Source: Pseudomonas sp. S06B 330
GTDB lineage: Bacteria; Pseudomonadota; Gammaproteobacteria; Pseudomonadales; Pseudomonadaceae
Reading direction: 5' to 3'
Assembly: GCF_002845275.2 (NCBI RefSeq)
Contig: NZ_CP088149.1
Span: forward strand, 2,414,501-2,478,500
DNA length: 64,000 nt
Shown here: piece after piece, positions 46,354 through 55,951 of the stretch
How the letters are laid out: every line of letters begins with the position of its first letter
How positions within the stretch are numbered: position 1 is the first letter of the stretch
Made by a program: the position numbers and the translations under genes
Notes under the pieces: generated by a model
Told to the model about the DNA's origin: nothing
What the model saw: the letters and a program-made list of their open reading frames with translations, nothing else
Databases searched by the model: none

Positions 46354-47841
46354 ATGCAGCAGACCAGATCGCAAGTGCGAGAACGTGACGGCTTGTATGA
46401 ACTCGACGCCGGCAGCGACGTCCTTGACAGCCCCCGCTACAACCATGACATCGCCCCGACCCAGGTCGGCGAACGGACCTGGAACAAATGGCACATCACC
46501 GCGCTGTGGGTGGGCATGTCGATCTGCGTGCCGACCTATACTCTCGGCGGGGTGCTGACGGCTTATTTCGGCCTGACGGTGGGCGAAGCGCTGCTGGCCA
46601 TCCTGCTGGCCAACACGGTGGTGCTGATTCCGCTGACACTCAACGCATTCCCGGGCACTAAGTACGGCATTCCGTTTCCAGTGTTGCTGCGCTCTTCATT
46701 CGGCATCATCGGCTCCAACGTACCCTGTCTGATCCGCGCGCTGGTGGCCTGTGGCTGGTTTGGCATCCAGACTATGTTTGGCGGCCTGGCCATCCACCTG
46801 TTCCTCGGCTCGTTGTCGGCTGACTGGAAGGCACTGGGCGGGACAGGGGAGGTGATCGGCTTCATGCTTTTCTGGTGCCTGAACCTGTGGGTGGTGCTGC
46901 GCGGTGCCGAGTCGATCAAATGGCTGGAAACCCTCTCGGCACCGCTGTTGGTGCTGGTCGGTGCCGGGTTGCTGGTATGGGCGTTGCCCAACGTGTCGAT
47001 CAGCGAGTTGATGGCGCAGCCGCCCAAGCGCCCGGAAGGGGCGAGCGTTTACGGCTACTTCTTTGCCGGGCTGACGGCGATGGTGGGTTTCTGGGCCACG
47101 TTGTCGCTGAATATCCCCGACTTCAGCCGCTATGCGAAAAGCCAGAAAGACCAGATCCTCGGGCAGATTTTCGGCTTGCCGCTGACCATGTTCCTATTTG
47201 CCGCGCTGGGCGTGGTGCTCACTGCCGCCTCGGCGTCGCTGGTGGGCGAAACAGTCTCCGACCCGGTCAGCCTGATCGGGCATATCCAGAGCCCGATGTG
47301 GGTGGCCCTGGCCATGGCGCTGATCATCATTGCCACCTTGTCGACCAACACCGCCGCGAACATTGTGTCACCCACCAACGACTTTCAGAACCTGGCGCCC
47401 AAGTGGATCGGGCGCACTACCGCGGTCCTGCTCACCGGCCTGGTCGGCCTGTTGCTGATGGGCCATGAGCTGCTGAAAAAACTCGGTCTGATCGTCAGCG
47501 ACGTCAGCCTGGAGAGCGTCTACTCCAACTGGCTGCTGGGTTATTCCAGCCTGCTCGGGCCGATTGCCGGGATCATGGTGGTGGACTATTTCCTGATCCG
47601 CAAACAGACCCTGGACCTGGCCGGCCTGTACCGCGATGACATCTACCCGGCCTGGAACGCCACTGGCTTTATCGCCTTCGCTGTACCGGTAGCGCTGACC
47701 TTGTTATCGCTGCAGAGCCAAGCCTTCAGCTGGTTCTACGATTTCGGCTGGTTCACCGGATCCGCCCTGGGCGGGCTGATCTACTACGGGCTTGGCCAAT
47801 TCAAGGCAGCCCGCGCGGCCAACCTCAAACCCACCGTGTAG
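46354..47841 (+). CDS. NCS1-family nucleobase:cation symporter
   Basis: 495 aa, 12 helices. The family block WNKWHITALWVGMSICVPTY, then LGGVLTAYFGLTVGEALLAI, FPVLLRSSFGIIGSNVPCLI, and the loop NIPDFSRYAKSQKDQILGQI and NIVSPTNDFQNLAPK match NCS1 transporters for uracil, allantoin or hydantoin. GGAG stands 6 bases before the ATG at 46354; the longer frame has no signal. The context (pyrimidine catabolism) makes uracil or dihydropyrimidine the likely substrate. Confidence 0.92.
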   Translation: MQQTRSQVRERDGLYELDAGSDVLDSPRYNHDIAPTQVGERTWNKWHITALWVGMSICVPTYTLGGVLTAYFGLTVGEALLAILLANTVVLIPLTLNAFPGTKYGIPFPVLLRSSFGIIGSNVPCLIRALVACGWFGIQTMFGGLAIHLFLGSLSADWKALGGTGEVIGFMLFWCLNLWVVLRGAESIKWLETLSAPLLVLVGAGLLVWALPNVSISELMAQPPKRPEGASVYGYFFAGLTAMVGFWATLSLNIPDFSRYAKSQKDQILGQIFGLPLTMFLFAALGVVLTAASASLVGETVSDPVSLIGHIQSPMWVALAMALIIIATLSTNTAANIVSPTNDFQNLAPKWIGRTTAVLLTGLVGLLLMGHELLKKLGLIVSDVSLESVYSNWLLGYSSLLGPIAGIMVVDYFLIRKQTLDLAGLYRDDIYPAWNATGFIAFAVPVALTLLSLQSQAFSWFYDFGWFTGSALGGLIYYGLGQFKAARAANLKPTV

Positions 47842-47886
47842 TGCCGATGGCCCGCAGAGGCCAGGCAGCAGATGCAGGAGAACAGC

Positions 47887-49170
47887 ATGCAAACCCCACA
47901 GGACGTTTTGCAATCGAACCATCGGTACATCAACGGCGAGCGGTTGTGGCAGTCGCTGATGGAGCTGGCCCAGTTAGGCGCAACGGTCAAGGGCGGGGTC
48001 TGCCGTCTGGCGCTGACCGACCTCGATCGCCAGGCCCGCGACCTGTTCGTCAAGTGGACCGAGGCGGCCGGCTGCACAGTGACCATCGACGGCGTCGGCA
48101 ACATTTTTGCTCGCCGTCCGGGGCGCAACCCGCAATTGCCACCGGTGATGACCGGCAGCCATATCGACACCCAACCCACTGGCGGCAAGTTCGATGGTTG
48201 CTTTGGGGTGTTGGCCGGGCTTGAAGTGATGCGCACCCTCAATGACCTGAAGATTGAAACCGAGGCGCCGCTGGAGGTGGTGGTCTGGACCAACGAAGAA
48301 GGCTCGCGCTTTGCCCCGTGCATGATGGGTTCCGGAGTGTTTGCCGAGAAGTTTACCCTCGAAGAAACCCTGGCCAAGACCGACGCTGAAGGCATCAGTG
48401 TTGGCCAGGCGTTGAACGCTATTGGCTATGCCGGGCCGCGGGCGGTCAGTGGTCATCCGGTGGGCGCCTATTTTGAAGCGCATATTGAGCAGGGGCCGAT
48501 CCTTGAAGACCAGCATAAAACCATCGGGGTGGTGCTTGGAGCCCTTGGCCAGAAGTGGTTCGACCTGACCTTGCGTGGCGTCGAAGCGCACGCCGGGCCG
48601 ACGCCGATGCACCTGCGTAGAGACGCCCTGGTGGGCGCCAGCGTGGTGGTGGCAGCGGTCAATCGGGTGGCGCTGGAGCACCAGCCGCACGCCTGTGGCA
48701 CGGTGGGTTGCTTGCAGGCGTATCCGGGGTCACGCAACGTAATTCCCGGTGAGGTGCGCATGACCCTGGATTTCCGTCATCTGGAGCCGGCCCGGCTGGA
48801 TTCGATGATTGCCCAAGTCAAGGATGTGATCAGCAGCACCTGTGAGCAGCACGGCTTGAGCTACACCCTGACACCGACGGCGGACTTTCCGCCGCTGTAT
48901 TTCGACAAAGGTTGTGTCGAAGCTGTGCGCGCTGCCGCCCAGGGCTTGGGGCTGTCACACATGGATATCGTCAGCGGCGCCGGGCATGATGCGATCTTCC
49001 TGGCGGAACTGGGACCGGCGGGGATGATTTTTGTGCCCTGTGAAGGCGGTATCAGCCATAACGAAATCGAGAATGCCGCGCCTGAGGATTTGGCCGATGG
49101 CTGCGCGGTGCTGTTGCGCGCCATGTTGGCGGCGGCCCAGGCGGTGGCGCGGGGCAGGGAAGCGGCCTAA
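47887..49170 (+). CDS. hyuC: N-carbamoyl-beta-alanine amidohydrolase (M20 Zn-hydrolase family)
   Basis: 427 aa. Metal site pieces GSHIDTQPTGGKFDGCFG, TNEEGSRFAPCMMGS, EAHIEQGPILED and SGAGHDAIFLAELGPAG. The family covers beta-ureidopropionase and L-N-carbamoylase. Here it follows NCS1 by 45 bp and completes reductive uracil breakdown to beta-alanine, CO2 and ammonia. AGGAG 6 bases before ATG 47887 favours this start over 47872. Confidence 0.9.
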   Translation: MQTPQDVLQSNHRYINGERLWQSLMELAQLGATVKGGVCRLALTDLDRQARDLFVKWTEAAGCTVTIDGVGNIFARRPGRNPQLPPVMTGSHIDTQPTGGKFDGCFGVLAGLEVMRTLNDLKIETEAPLEVVVWTNEEGSRFAPCMMGSGVFAEKFTLEETLAKTDAEGISVGQALNAIGYAGPRAVSGHPVGAYFEAHIEQGPILEDQHKTIGVVLGALGQKWFDLTLRGVEAHAGPTPMHLRRDALVGASVVVAAVNRVALEHQPHACGTVGCLQAYPGSRNVIPGEVRMTLDFRHLEPARLDSMIAQVKDVISSTCEQHGLSYTLTPTADFPPLYFDKGCVEAVRAAAQGLGLSHMDIVSGAGHDAIFLAELGPAGMIFVPCEGGISHNEIENAAPEDLADGCAVLLRAMLAAAQAVARGREAA

Positions 49171-49192
49171 GGCTTGAGGGTCCCATCGTCGG

Positions 49193-49245
49193 CAAGGCCG
49201 GCTCCCACAAAGGATCACACCGCACCCTTGTGGGAGCCGGCCTTG
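49193..49245. repeat. REP-type perfect inverted pair
   Basis: CAAGGCCGGCTCCCACAA (49193-49210) and its exact reverse complement at 49228-49245. It separates the hyuC stop from the convergent LysR gene and may act as a terminator-like barrier. Confidence 0.8.
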
Positions 49246-49268
49246 GCGGTGTGAGCCGCTTCACGGTC

Positions 49269-50138
49269 TTAAAGACTGTCCCGAACCATCTGCAAAAACG
49301 TCGCCACCAGGCGCCGCGAACTCTGCTCGCGCAAGCACACCAGGGTTTCAGTCAAGCGCCGCTGACAGTCAACAATCGGCAATGCACACACCCGCGCATC
49401 GGCGCCGAACTCGGCCGCTGACACCACCCCCACGCCAATCCCGACCACCACTGCCTCACGTGCCGCTTCCCGGCCCTCGACCTGGATCGCGGCGCGGATG
49501 CGCAAGCCGGCGCGTTGCATTTCTTCTTCCAAGGTCTGGCGTGTTACCGAGCCTGGCTCGCGCAACACAATCGGTGTGTCATCAAGGTCAGCCAGGCTGA
49601 TCGAGCCGCGACTGGCCCAGGGGTGGTTGTGGGAGACGAAAGCCACCATCGGATCGCTGCGCATCGGCACGCAAAGCAGGCGTTCGTCATCCACATCCCG
49701 GCCCAGCAGGGCCAAGTCGGCCTGATAATTGAATAGCCGTAGCAACGACTCATCAGTGTTACCGGTCTCGATCTTGACGTTGATGCCGGGGTACTGCTGA
49801 CAGAACTGGGCGATCTGCGGCAGCACATGCACCGGTGCATCCACCGCCAGCACCAGCGTACCGGTCTGCAAGGCGCGGGAATCCTGCAGCAGTTCATGGG
49901 CCTCGGCTTCACAAACGAACAAGCGCTGGGTAATGGCCAGCAGGCGTTCACCGAGGTCAGTCAACTGCACCGAGCGCTTGTTACGGTGAAACAGCAATAC
50001 GCCGAAGCGTTCCTCCAGTTTACGCACCTGATCGGAGATCGCCGGCTGGGTCAGGAACAACCGTTCGGCAGCCCGGGTGAAGCTGCCGTGCAGGGCAACG
50101 GCATGAAAGGCTTTCAACTGTGCATGGGAAACCGACAT
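49269..50138 (-). CDS. LysR-type regulator of the aminophosphonate-type locus
   Basis: 289 aa. The HTH is MSVSHAQLKAFHAVALHGSF, TRAAERLFLTQPAISDQVRK, with the effector domain LVLAVDAPVHVLPQIAQFCQ, EVVVGIGVGVV-like segment near the end. The N-terminal pattern (LFHRNKRSVQLTDLGERLL) resembles the LysR clade found beside 2-aminoethylphosphonate genes in Pseudomonas (by recall). It is divergent from the transporter and oxidase genes across 280 bp. Confidence 0.85.
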   Translation of the reverse strand: MSVSHAQLKAFHAVALHGSFTRAAERLFLTQPAISDQVRKLEERFGVLLFHRNKRSVQLTDLGERLLAITQRLFVCEAEAHELLQDSRALQTGTLVLAVDAPVHVLPQIAQFCQQYPGINVKIETGNTDESLLRLFNYQADLALLGRDVDDERLLCVPMRSDPMVAFVSHNHPWASRGSISLADLDDTPIVLREPGSVTRQTLEEEMQRAGLRIRAAIQVEGREAAREAVVVGIGVGVVSAAEFGADARVCALPIVDCQRRLTETLVCLREQSSRRLVATFLQMVRDSL

Positions 50139-50418
50139 AGCAGCACCTGTTACAAGCTGAGCTTATGAGTGAAATACGATAAATCGATTTTATTTATCAG
50201 TCATTACTTGTTTCTATCTCATCCAGCCCGCCACGTCACCTGCAGTGACCAACGGGTCATGGACCTGGCTGACACGCCACAACAACAGCCGCATGCTCCA
50301 GGTTCCATCTGACCAGGTGACGGCCCTGACCGGTCGCCACGCAGTGCGCAACACAACAACAAAACAGGCGTTTTTTTAAATTCTGCCGGCACACTCAAGC
50401 TCCGAGGTCAGAGTCACC

Positions 50419-51735
50419 ATGAATAAACACATCGCAGACATCAAACGTTGGCGCGTGCAGATATTTGCCATCACCTGGATTGCCTACGCCGCGTTCTATT
50501 TCACCCGCAAAGCGTTCTCGGTGGCCAAGCTGGGCATCGGCGAAGACCCAAGTTTTACCCTCGATAAAATGGCCATGGCCAACCTTGATGCCATCTACCT
50601 GGCTGCCTATGCAGTGGGGCAGTTCACCTGGGGCATGCTCGCTGACCGTTTCGGCCCACGGGTGGTGGTACTGGGCGGTCTGATCATCTCGGCAGCGGCT
50701 GCGCTGGTGATGGGCAGTTACGCTACGTTTCCGATCTTCGCCACCTGCATGCTGGTCCAGGGCCTGGCCCAGTCCACCGGTTGGGCAGGGTTGTGCAAGA
50801 ACATCGGCAGTTTCTTTCCGTCCTCACAACGCGGGCGGGTGCTAGGGTTGTGGAGCTCGTGCTATGCCTTCGGTGGCCTGGTGGCTTCGCCGTTTGCCGG
50901 CTGGTGGGCCTATACCCTGATCGGCAGCTGGCACGCGGCGTTCTTTTCCAGTGCTGTGGTCGTGGCCCTGGTGGCGGTGCTGTTCTTCTTTCTGCAGCGC
51001 AACAAACCTGAAGACGTCGGTTTGCCTGCTGTGGAGCCAGAACCGGAAAGCATGGTGCCCGGCACCACCCTGTGCAGCATCTGGACCCCGCTGCGCGAGA
51101 TCCTGCGCAACCGTACGGTATTGACCCTGGGCCTGGCGTACTTTCTGCTCAAACCAGCACGTTACGCCATTCTGTTGTGGGGGCCGGTGATGGTCTTTGA
51201 ACAGATGCCCTCCGTCGGCAAGGTCGGTGCGGCGATCATCCCCACGGCGTTTGAACTGGCCGGCCTGCTGGGGCCAATCATGATTGGCCTGGCCTCAGAC
51301 AAGCTGTTCGGTGCTCGGCGTATGCCGGCCTGCGTGATCAGCCTGTTGGTGCTCACGGTGGTGTTGGCGCTGTTTATGGGCGCCATGCAAACCGGCAGCG
51401 TGGTGCTGGTGGTGGCCTTGTTGTTTGTCATGGGCCTGACCTTGTACGGCCCCGATTCGATGATCAGCGGCGCGGCAGCCATCGACTTCGGCACCGCCAA
51501 GGCCGGTGCCACAGCGGCCGGATTCGTCAACGGTTGTGGTTCGGTGGGGGCAATCCTCGGTGGCCTGCTGCCAGGGTACTTTGACGGGGTCACGGTATTC
51601 ATCGTGTTTGCCGGCTGTGCGCTGTTCTCGGCGCTGGTACTGGTGCCGCACTGGAACAGCCGGCCGGCCTCGGCCGAGCATACACCGGCGGTAGCGCCGA
51701 ACACCGCCATGGCAATCAAGCCCCTGCGTACCTGA
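50419..51735 (+). CDS. OPA-type MFS transporter
   Basis: 438 aa, 12 helices. WIAYAAFYFTRKAFSVAKLG is the organophosphate:antiporter (GlpT/UhpT) opening; ADRFGPRVVVLGG, GLAQSTGWAGLCKNIGSFFP and NGCGSVGAILGGLLPGYFDG are typical. The family moves organophosphates, and some members move phosphonates such as 2-aminoethylphosphonate. Followed 20 bp later by the oxidase, so co-transcribed. Confidence 0.85.
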   Translation: MNKHIADIKRWRVQIFAITWIAYAAFYFTRKAFSVAKLGIGEDPSFTLDKMAMANLDAIYLAAYAVGQFTWGMLADRFGPRVVVLGGLIISAAAALVMGSYATFPIFATCMLVQGLAQSTGWAGLCKNIGSFFPSSQRGRVLGLWSSCYAFGGLVASPFAGWWAYTLIGSWHAAFFSSAVVVALVAVLFFFLQRNKPEDVGLPAVEPEPESMVPGTTLCSIWTPLREILRNRTVLTLGLAYFLLKPARYAILLWGPVMVFEQMPSVGKVGAAIIPTAFELAGLLGPIMIGLASDKLFGARRMPACVISLLVLTVVLALFMGAMQTGSVVLVVALLFVMGLTLYGPDSMISGAAAIDFGTAKAGATAAGFVNGCGSVGAILGGLLPGYFDGVTVFIVFAGCALFSALVLVPHWNSRPASAEHTPAVAPNTAMAIKPLRT

Positions 51736-51755
51736 AACCTTTGAGGACCCCGACC

Positions 51756-53147
51756 ATGAGACCCTTCTGGCTGCAACAGGCGCTGGATCAGGAACAAGCC
51801 CCTGCCTGCCCGCCGTTGACCGCGGACACTCACTGTGATGTCTGTATCGTCGGCGGTGGCTACACCGGCTTGTGGACCGCGCTGATGCTCAAGGAACACA
51901 GCCCGGCACTGGACGTCGTGCTGATCGAAGCGGACATCTGCGGCGCCGGGGCCAGCGGGCGCAATGGTGGTTGCGCGCTGTCATGGTCGGCCAAGTACTT
52001 CACCCTCGAACGGCTGTTCGGTCTGCAGGAGGCAGTACGTCTGGTCAAGGCCTCAGAGCAGAGCATCTATGCCATCGGTGATTTTTGCCACGCGCACGGC
52101 ATCGATGCGGACTATCGCCTGGACGGTACCCTGTACACCGCCACCAACCGTGCCCAGATGGGCGCCACCGACGGCGTGATTGCGGCGCTGGAGCGTCAGG
52201 GCATCAACTCGTTCCAGCGCTTGCCGGTGGAGCAGGTGCAGCGCCTGGCGGGCTCGGCCAAGCACCTGGAGGGCTGGTTTTCGCCAGCCGCCGCCACGGT
52301 GCAACCGGGCAAACTGGTGCGCGGTCTGCGCCGGATTGCTCTGGAGAGGGGCGTGCGCATCCATGAAGGCACGGCCATGACCGGCTTGCAGGAAGGGCCT
52401 CAAGCTGGGGTGGAAACCGCCGGCGGCACGGTGCGCGCGGCACGCGTGGTGCTCGGCCTGAATGCCTGGATGGCACGGGCCTTCCCGCAGTTCGAACGCA
52501 GTGTGGCGATTGTTTCCAGCGACATGATCATCACTGAGCCGCAGCCGGCGCTGCTCAAGCAAATCGGCTTGACCAGTGGCGTCAGTGTGCTCGATTCACG
52601 GATTTTCGTGCACTACTACCACAACACCAGCGATGGCCGACTGATGCTCGGCAAGGGCGGTAACACCTTTGCCTACGGCGGCAGGATGCTGCCAGTGTTC
52701 GACCAGCCATCACCCTATGAACCGTTGCTGCGCCGCAGCCTTGGCGAATTCTTCCCGAGCTTGACCCAAGTACCGGTGGCGGCTACCTGGAATGGGCCCT
52801 CGGATCGCTCGGTGACCGGTTTGCCGTTCTTCGGGCGTCTGGGCACCCAGGGCAATGTGTTCTACGGCTTTGGGTATTCGGGTAGTGGCGTTGGGCCTTG
52901 TCACATGGGCGGGCAAATTCTCTCGTCGTTGGCGTTGGGCCTGGACAATGAATGGACCCGCTCACCGCTGATCAACGGCCCGCTGGGCTATTTCCCACCG
53001 GAACCGATCCGCTACCTGGGTTCGCTGATGGTGCGCAATGCCATTCGTCGCAAGGAACAGGCTGAAGACCATGGTCATCGACCGCGGCGCCTGGACGTGC
53101 GCCTGGCACGCTTTGCCGCAGCGGCCGGTAAAGCCGATAAGGCTTGA
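51756..53147 (+). CDS. FAD-dependent amino-oxidase, aminophosphonate-oxidoreductase-like
   Basis: 463 aa. The FAD dinucleotide fold is CDVCIVGGGYTGLWTALMLK; the second Gly motif is DICGAGASGRNGGCALSW; the C-terminal NVFYGFGYSGSGVGPCHMGG binds flavin. It belongs to the DAO family (pfam01266). Length and context (LysR and OPA transporter) match the clade described as putative aminophosphonate oxidoreductase. It may oxidise an N-substituted or plain 2-aminoethylphosphonate to the aldehyde; substrate unproven. ATG at 51756 follows GAGG at 10 bases. Confidence 0.8.
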   Translation: MRPFWLQQALDQEQAPACPPLTADTHCDVCIVGGGYTGLWTALMLKEHSPALDVVLIEADICGAGASGRNGGCALSWSAKYFTLERLFGLQEAVRLVKASEQSIYAIGDFCHAHGIDADYRLDGTLYTATNRAQMGATDGVIAALERQGINSFQRLPVEQVQRLAGSAKHLEGWFSPAAATVQPGKLVRGLRRIALERGVRIHEGTAMTGLQEGPQAGVETAGGTVRAARVVLGLNAWMARAFPQFERSVAIVSSDMIITEPQPALLKQIGLTSGVSVLDSRIFVHYYHNTSDGRLMLGKGGNTFAYGGRMLPVFDQPSPYEPLLRRSLGEFFPSLTQVPVAATWNGPSDRSVTGLPFFGRLGTQGNVFYGFGYSGSGVGPCHMGGQILSSLALGLDNEWTRSPLINGPLGYFPPEPIRYLGSLMVRNAIRRKEQAEDHGHRPRRLDVRLARFAAAAGKADKA

Positions 53148-53243
53148 GCAGTTTTTTTGTCGATTGCGACCACGAGGATGTATAAACTGCACCCACTTTG
53201 CCGGTCGCTACCTGAACCGGCACCTGAAACAAAGAGAGTCGAG

Positions 53244-53951
53244 ATGGGCGCACAGTGGAAAGCCAAGCATAGAGAAACAGCAGCCAACGCCAAAGGCAAG
53301 ATCATGGGCAAGCTGTCCAAGGAGATCCAGATCGCCGCGAAGTCTGGCGCCGACCCGGACATGAACCCACGCTTGCGCCTGGCCATTGAGCAAGCCAAAA
53401 AGGCTTCGATGACCCGCGAGACGCTGGAGCGGGCGATCCGCAAGGGTGCTGGTCTCGATGGTGATGCGGTGCAGTACACCCCGGTGACCTACGAAGGCTT
53501 TGCCCCGCACCAAGTGCCGCTGATCGTCGAGTGCCTGACCGACAACGTCAACCGTACTGTGGCGCAAATCCGCGTACTGTTCCGCAAGGGGCAACTGGGC
53601 GCTTCGGGTTCGGTAGCCTGGGACTTCAACCACGTCGGCATGATCGAGGCCAGCCCGAGCAGCCCTGATGCTGATCCGGAAATGGCCGCGATCGAAGCCG
53701 GTGCGCAGGACTTCGAAGAAGGTGAAGAAGAGGGCTCGACCCTGTTCATCACCGACACCACCGACCTGGATGCCGTGCAGAAGGCCCTGCCAGCGTTCGG
53801 TTTCACCGTGGCGTCCGCGAAGATCGGCTACACCCCAAAGAATCCGGTCAGCGGTTTGACCGAGGAGCAGATGGCTGAAGTCGAAGCCTTCTTGCATGCC
53901 ATCGATGACAACGACGATGTGCAGAACGTTTATGTCGGTCTGGCTGGCTGA
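53244..53951 (+). CDS. YebC/PmpR-family regulatory protein
   Basis: 235 aa. [20 protein letters not shown] is a variant of the YebC start (usually MAGHSKWANIKHRK), then [40 protein letters not shown] and [17 protein letters not shown]. YebC proteins bind DNA or act on ribosomes stalled at proline runs. This is the divergent second copy usually found away from ruvC. It is followed by a strong terminator and convergent with liuD. Confidence 0.85.
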   Translation: MGAQWKAKHRETAANAKGKIMGKLSKEIQIAAKSGADPDMNPRLRLAIEQAKKASMTRETLERAIRKGAGLDGDAVQYTPVTYEGFAPHQVPLIVECLTDNVNRTVAQIRVLFRKGQLGASGSVAWDFNHVGMIEASPSSPDADPEMAAIEAGAQDFEEGEEEGSTLFITDTTDLDAVQKALPAFGFTVASAKIGYTPKNPVSGLTEEQMAEVEAFLHAIDDNDDVQNVYVGLAG

Positions 53952-53962
53952 TTGTGCAATGC

Positions 53963-53990
53963 AGGGGCCCTTGAAGGGCCCCTTCGTTTC
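53963..53990. terminator. Rho-independent terminator between yebC-like gene and liuD
   Basis: AGGGGCCCT (53963-53971) pairs with AGGGCCCCT (53975-53983), then TTCGTTT. It can serve the plus-strand gene and, given the symmetrical arms, perhaps the liuD end. Confidence 0.75.
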
Positions 53991-53995
53991 AGCAG

Positions 53996-55951
53996 TTAAG
54001 CGTCCTCAAGTTCCACCAGCACCGCACCTTCGCTGACCATCTCGCCTTCCTGGCAAAACAGCGCTTTGACGATCCCGGCCTGGGGCGCACGGATGCTGTG
54101 TTCCATTTTCATGGCTTCCAGCACCACCAACTGAGTGCCTGCTTCTACAGCTTGGCCCACCTCGACCAATACCCGCACGATACTGCCGTTCATCGGTGCG
54201 CTGAGGCCACCTTGATGGCTGTGGCTGGCATCGGCTTCGGCGATCGGATCGAAGCGCGTGACCGCCTGTAACTCGCCGTCCCACTGTAAATAGAGCGTGT
54301 CACCACGACGGATCGCCAGGTGTCGGCGGCGCATACCGTCTTGTTCGACCAGCAATTGCTCGCCATCAAGTTTCAGCGGCGAGGCTGCCGCATGAACAAG
54401 GCTCACCGCCTGGTCCTGGCCATTGCAACTCAGGTGCAGGCTGATCTGCGCCGGTACCCCGGTACGGAAGCCACTGTTGGCCGCCCAAGGGGATTGGCGA
54501 TCATCACCGCGCGGCGTCAACGGTTGGCTCTGGATGTATGCCTCACCTGCGGCCTGCCAGAACGGGGCTGGTAATGGTTGTGCAGGTGGCAACAGTTGTT
54601 CCTGATAACGCGGGATGAACCCGGTATCCAGCTCGGCGCTGGCGAAGGCCGGGTGGGCGAGGATACGCCGCAGGAAGGCGATGTTGGTCTTTAAACCGCC
54701 GATGGCAAATTCATCGAGCATGGCCAGTAAGCGCAGGCGCGCCTGTTCGCGGGTCTGGCCCCAAGCGATCAGCTTGCCTAGCATCGGGTCATAGAACGGC
54801 GAAATGCTGTCGCCCTCGTTGACCCCACTGTCAACCCGGCGCCCTTCGCCCGGCGCCGACTCGCGGTACAAGGCCAGGTGCCCGGTGGCCGGGAGGAAGT
54901 CGTTGGCCGGGTCTTCGGCATACAGCCGCACTTCGATGGCATGGCCATCAAGGGGCACCTGGTCCTGAGTGATTGGCAACGGCTCGCCGCACGCCACACG
55001 GATCTGCCAGGCCACCAGGTCCAGGCCGGTGATGGCTTCGGTGACCGGGTGTTCCACCTGCAGGCGGGTGTTCATCTCCATGAAGAAGAACTCGCCGCGG
55101 GCATCGAGCAGGAACTCCACAGTGCCAGCACCGACATAGCCGATCGCCTGAGCAGCCTTGACCGCGGCCTCGCCCATGGCCTGCCGCTGACGGTTGCTTA
55201 GACCCGGGGCAGGGGCCTCTTCGACGACTTTCTGGTGACGGCGCTGGATTGAGCAGTCGCGCTCGTTGAGGTACAGGCAGTTGCCGTGCTGGTCGGCAAA
55301 CACCTGGATTTCCACGTGACGTGGCTTGAGTACGTATTTTTCCACGAGCATGCGCGAGTCACCGAACGACGACTGCGCTTCACGTTGGGCCGAGGCCAGC
55401 GCTTCAGCCAGCTGGCTTTCGCTGTCGACCACTTTCATGCCCTTGCCACCCCCACCGGCGGTGGCCTTGAGCAATACCGGGTAACCGATTTTTTCGGCGG
55501 CAGCGCGGAAGGTTTCCAGGTCCTGGGCTTCGCCGTGGTAACCGGGCACCAACGGTACGCCAGCCTGTTCCATCAAGGCCTTGGCTGCAGACTTGCTGCC
55601 CATGGCGTCGATGGCGCTGGCGGGTGGGCCAAGAAAAATCAATCCGGCTTGCTCAATGGCCCGGGCGAACCCTGCGTTCTCGGAGAGAAAGCCATAGCCC
55701 GGGTGAATCGCCTGAGCGCCACTGGCTTTCGCTGCAGCCAGCAGTTTGTCGACGTCCAGGTAGCTCTCGGCAGCCTTGGCGCCGCCCAGGTCAACGCGGA
55801 TATCGGCTTCGCGGCTGTGCCGGGCCTCGCGGTCGATGGCGCTGTGCACGGCAACGGTGGTCAGGCCCAAGGCCTTGGCGGTGCGCATCACCCGGCAAGC
55901 GATCTCGCCACGGTTAGCGACCAGCAGGGTGGTCAATGGCGTGCGGGTCAT
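53996..55951 (-). CDS. liuD: Methylcrotonyl-CoA carboxylase biotin-containing alpha subunit
   Basis: 651 aa. Biotin carboxylase domain: LLVANRGEIACRVMRTAKAL, ATP loop KATAGGGGKGMKVV, FFMEMNTRLQVEHPVTEAIT. The C-terminus has the biotinyl-Lys in LEAMKMEHSIRAP. With LiuB it carboxylates 3-methylcrotonyl-CoA in leucine catabolism. Overlaps liuC by 4 bp. Confidence 0.92.
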   Translation of the reverse strand: MTRTPLTTLLVANRGEIACRVMRTAKALGLTTVAVHSAIDREARHSREADIRVDLGGAKAAESYLDVDKLLAAAKASGAQAIHPGYGFLSENAGFARAIEQAGLIFLGPPASAIDAMGSKSAAKALMEQAGVPLVPGYHGEAQDLETFRAAAEKIGYPVLLKATAGGGGKGMKVVDSESQLAEALASAQREAQSSFGDSRMLVEKYVLKPRHVEIQVFADQHGNCLYLNERDCSIQRRHQKVVEEAPAPGLSNRQRQAMGEAAVKAAQAIGYVGAGTVEFLLDARGEFFFMEMNTRLQVEHPVTEAITGLDLVAWQIRVACGEPLPITQDQVPLDGHAIEVRLYAEDPANDFLPATGHLALYRESAPGEGRRVDSGVNEGDSISPFYDPMLGKLIAWGQTREQARLRLLAMLDEFAIGGLKTNIAFLRRILAHPAFASAELDTGFIPRYQEQLLPPAQPLPAPFWQAAGEAYIQSQPLTPRGDDRQSPWAANSGFRTGVPAQISLHLSCNGQDQAVSLVHAAASPLKLDGEQLLVEQDGMRRRHLAIRRGDTLYLQWDGELQAVTRFDPIAEADASHSHQGGLSAPMNGSIVRVLVEVGQAVEAGTQLVVLEAMKMEHSIRAPQAGIVKALFCQEGEMVSEGAVLVELEDA

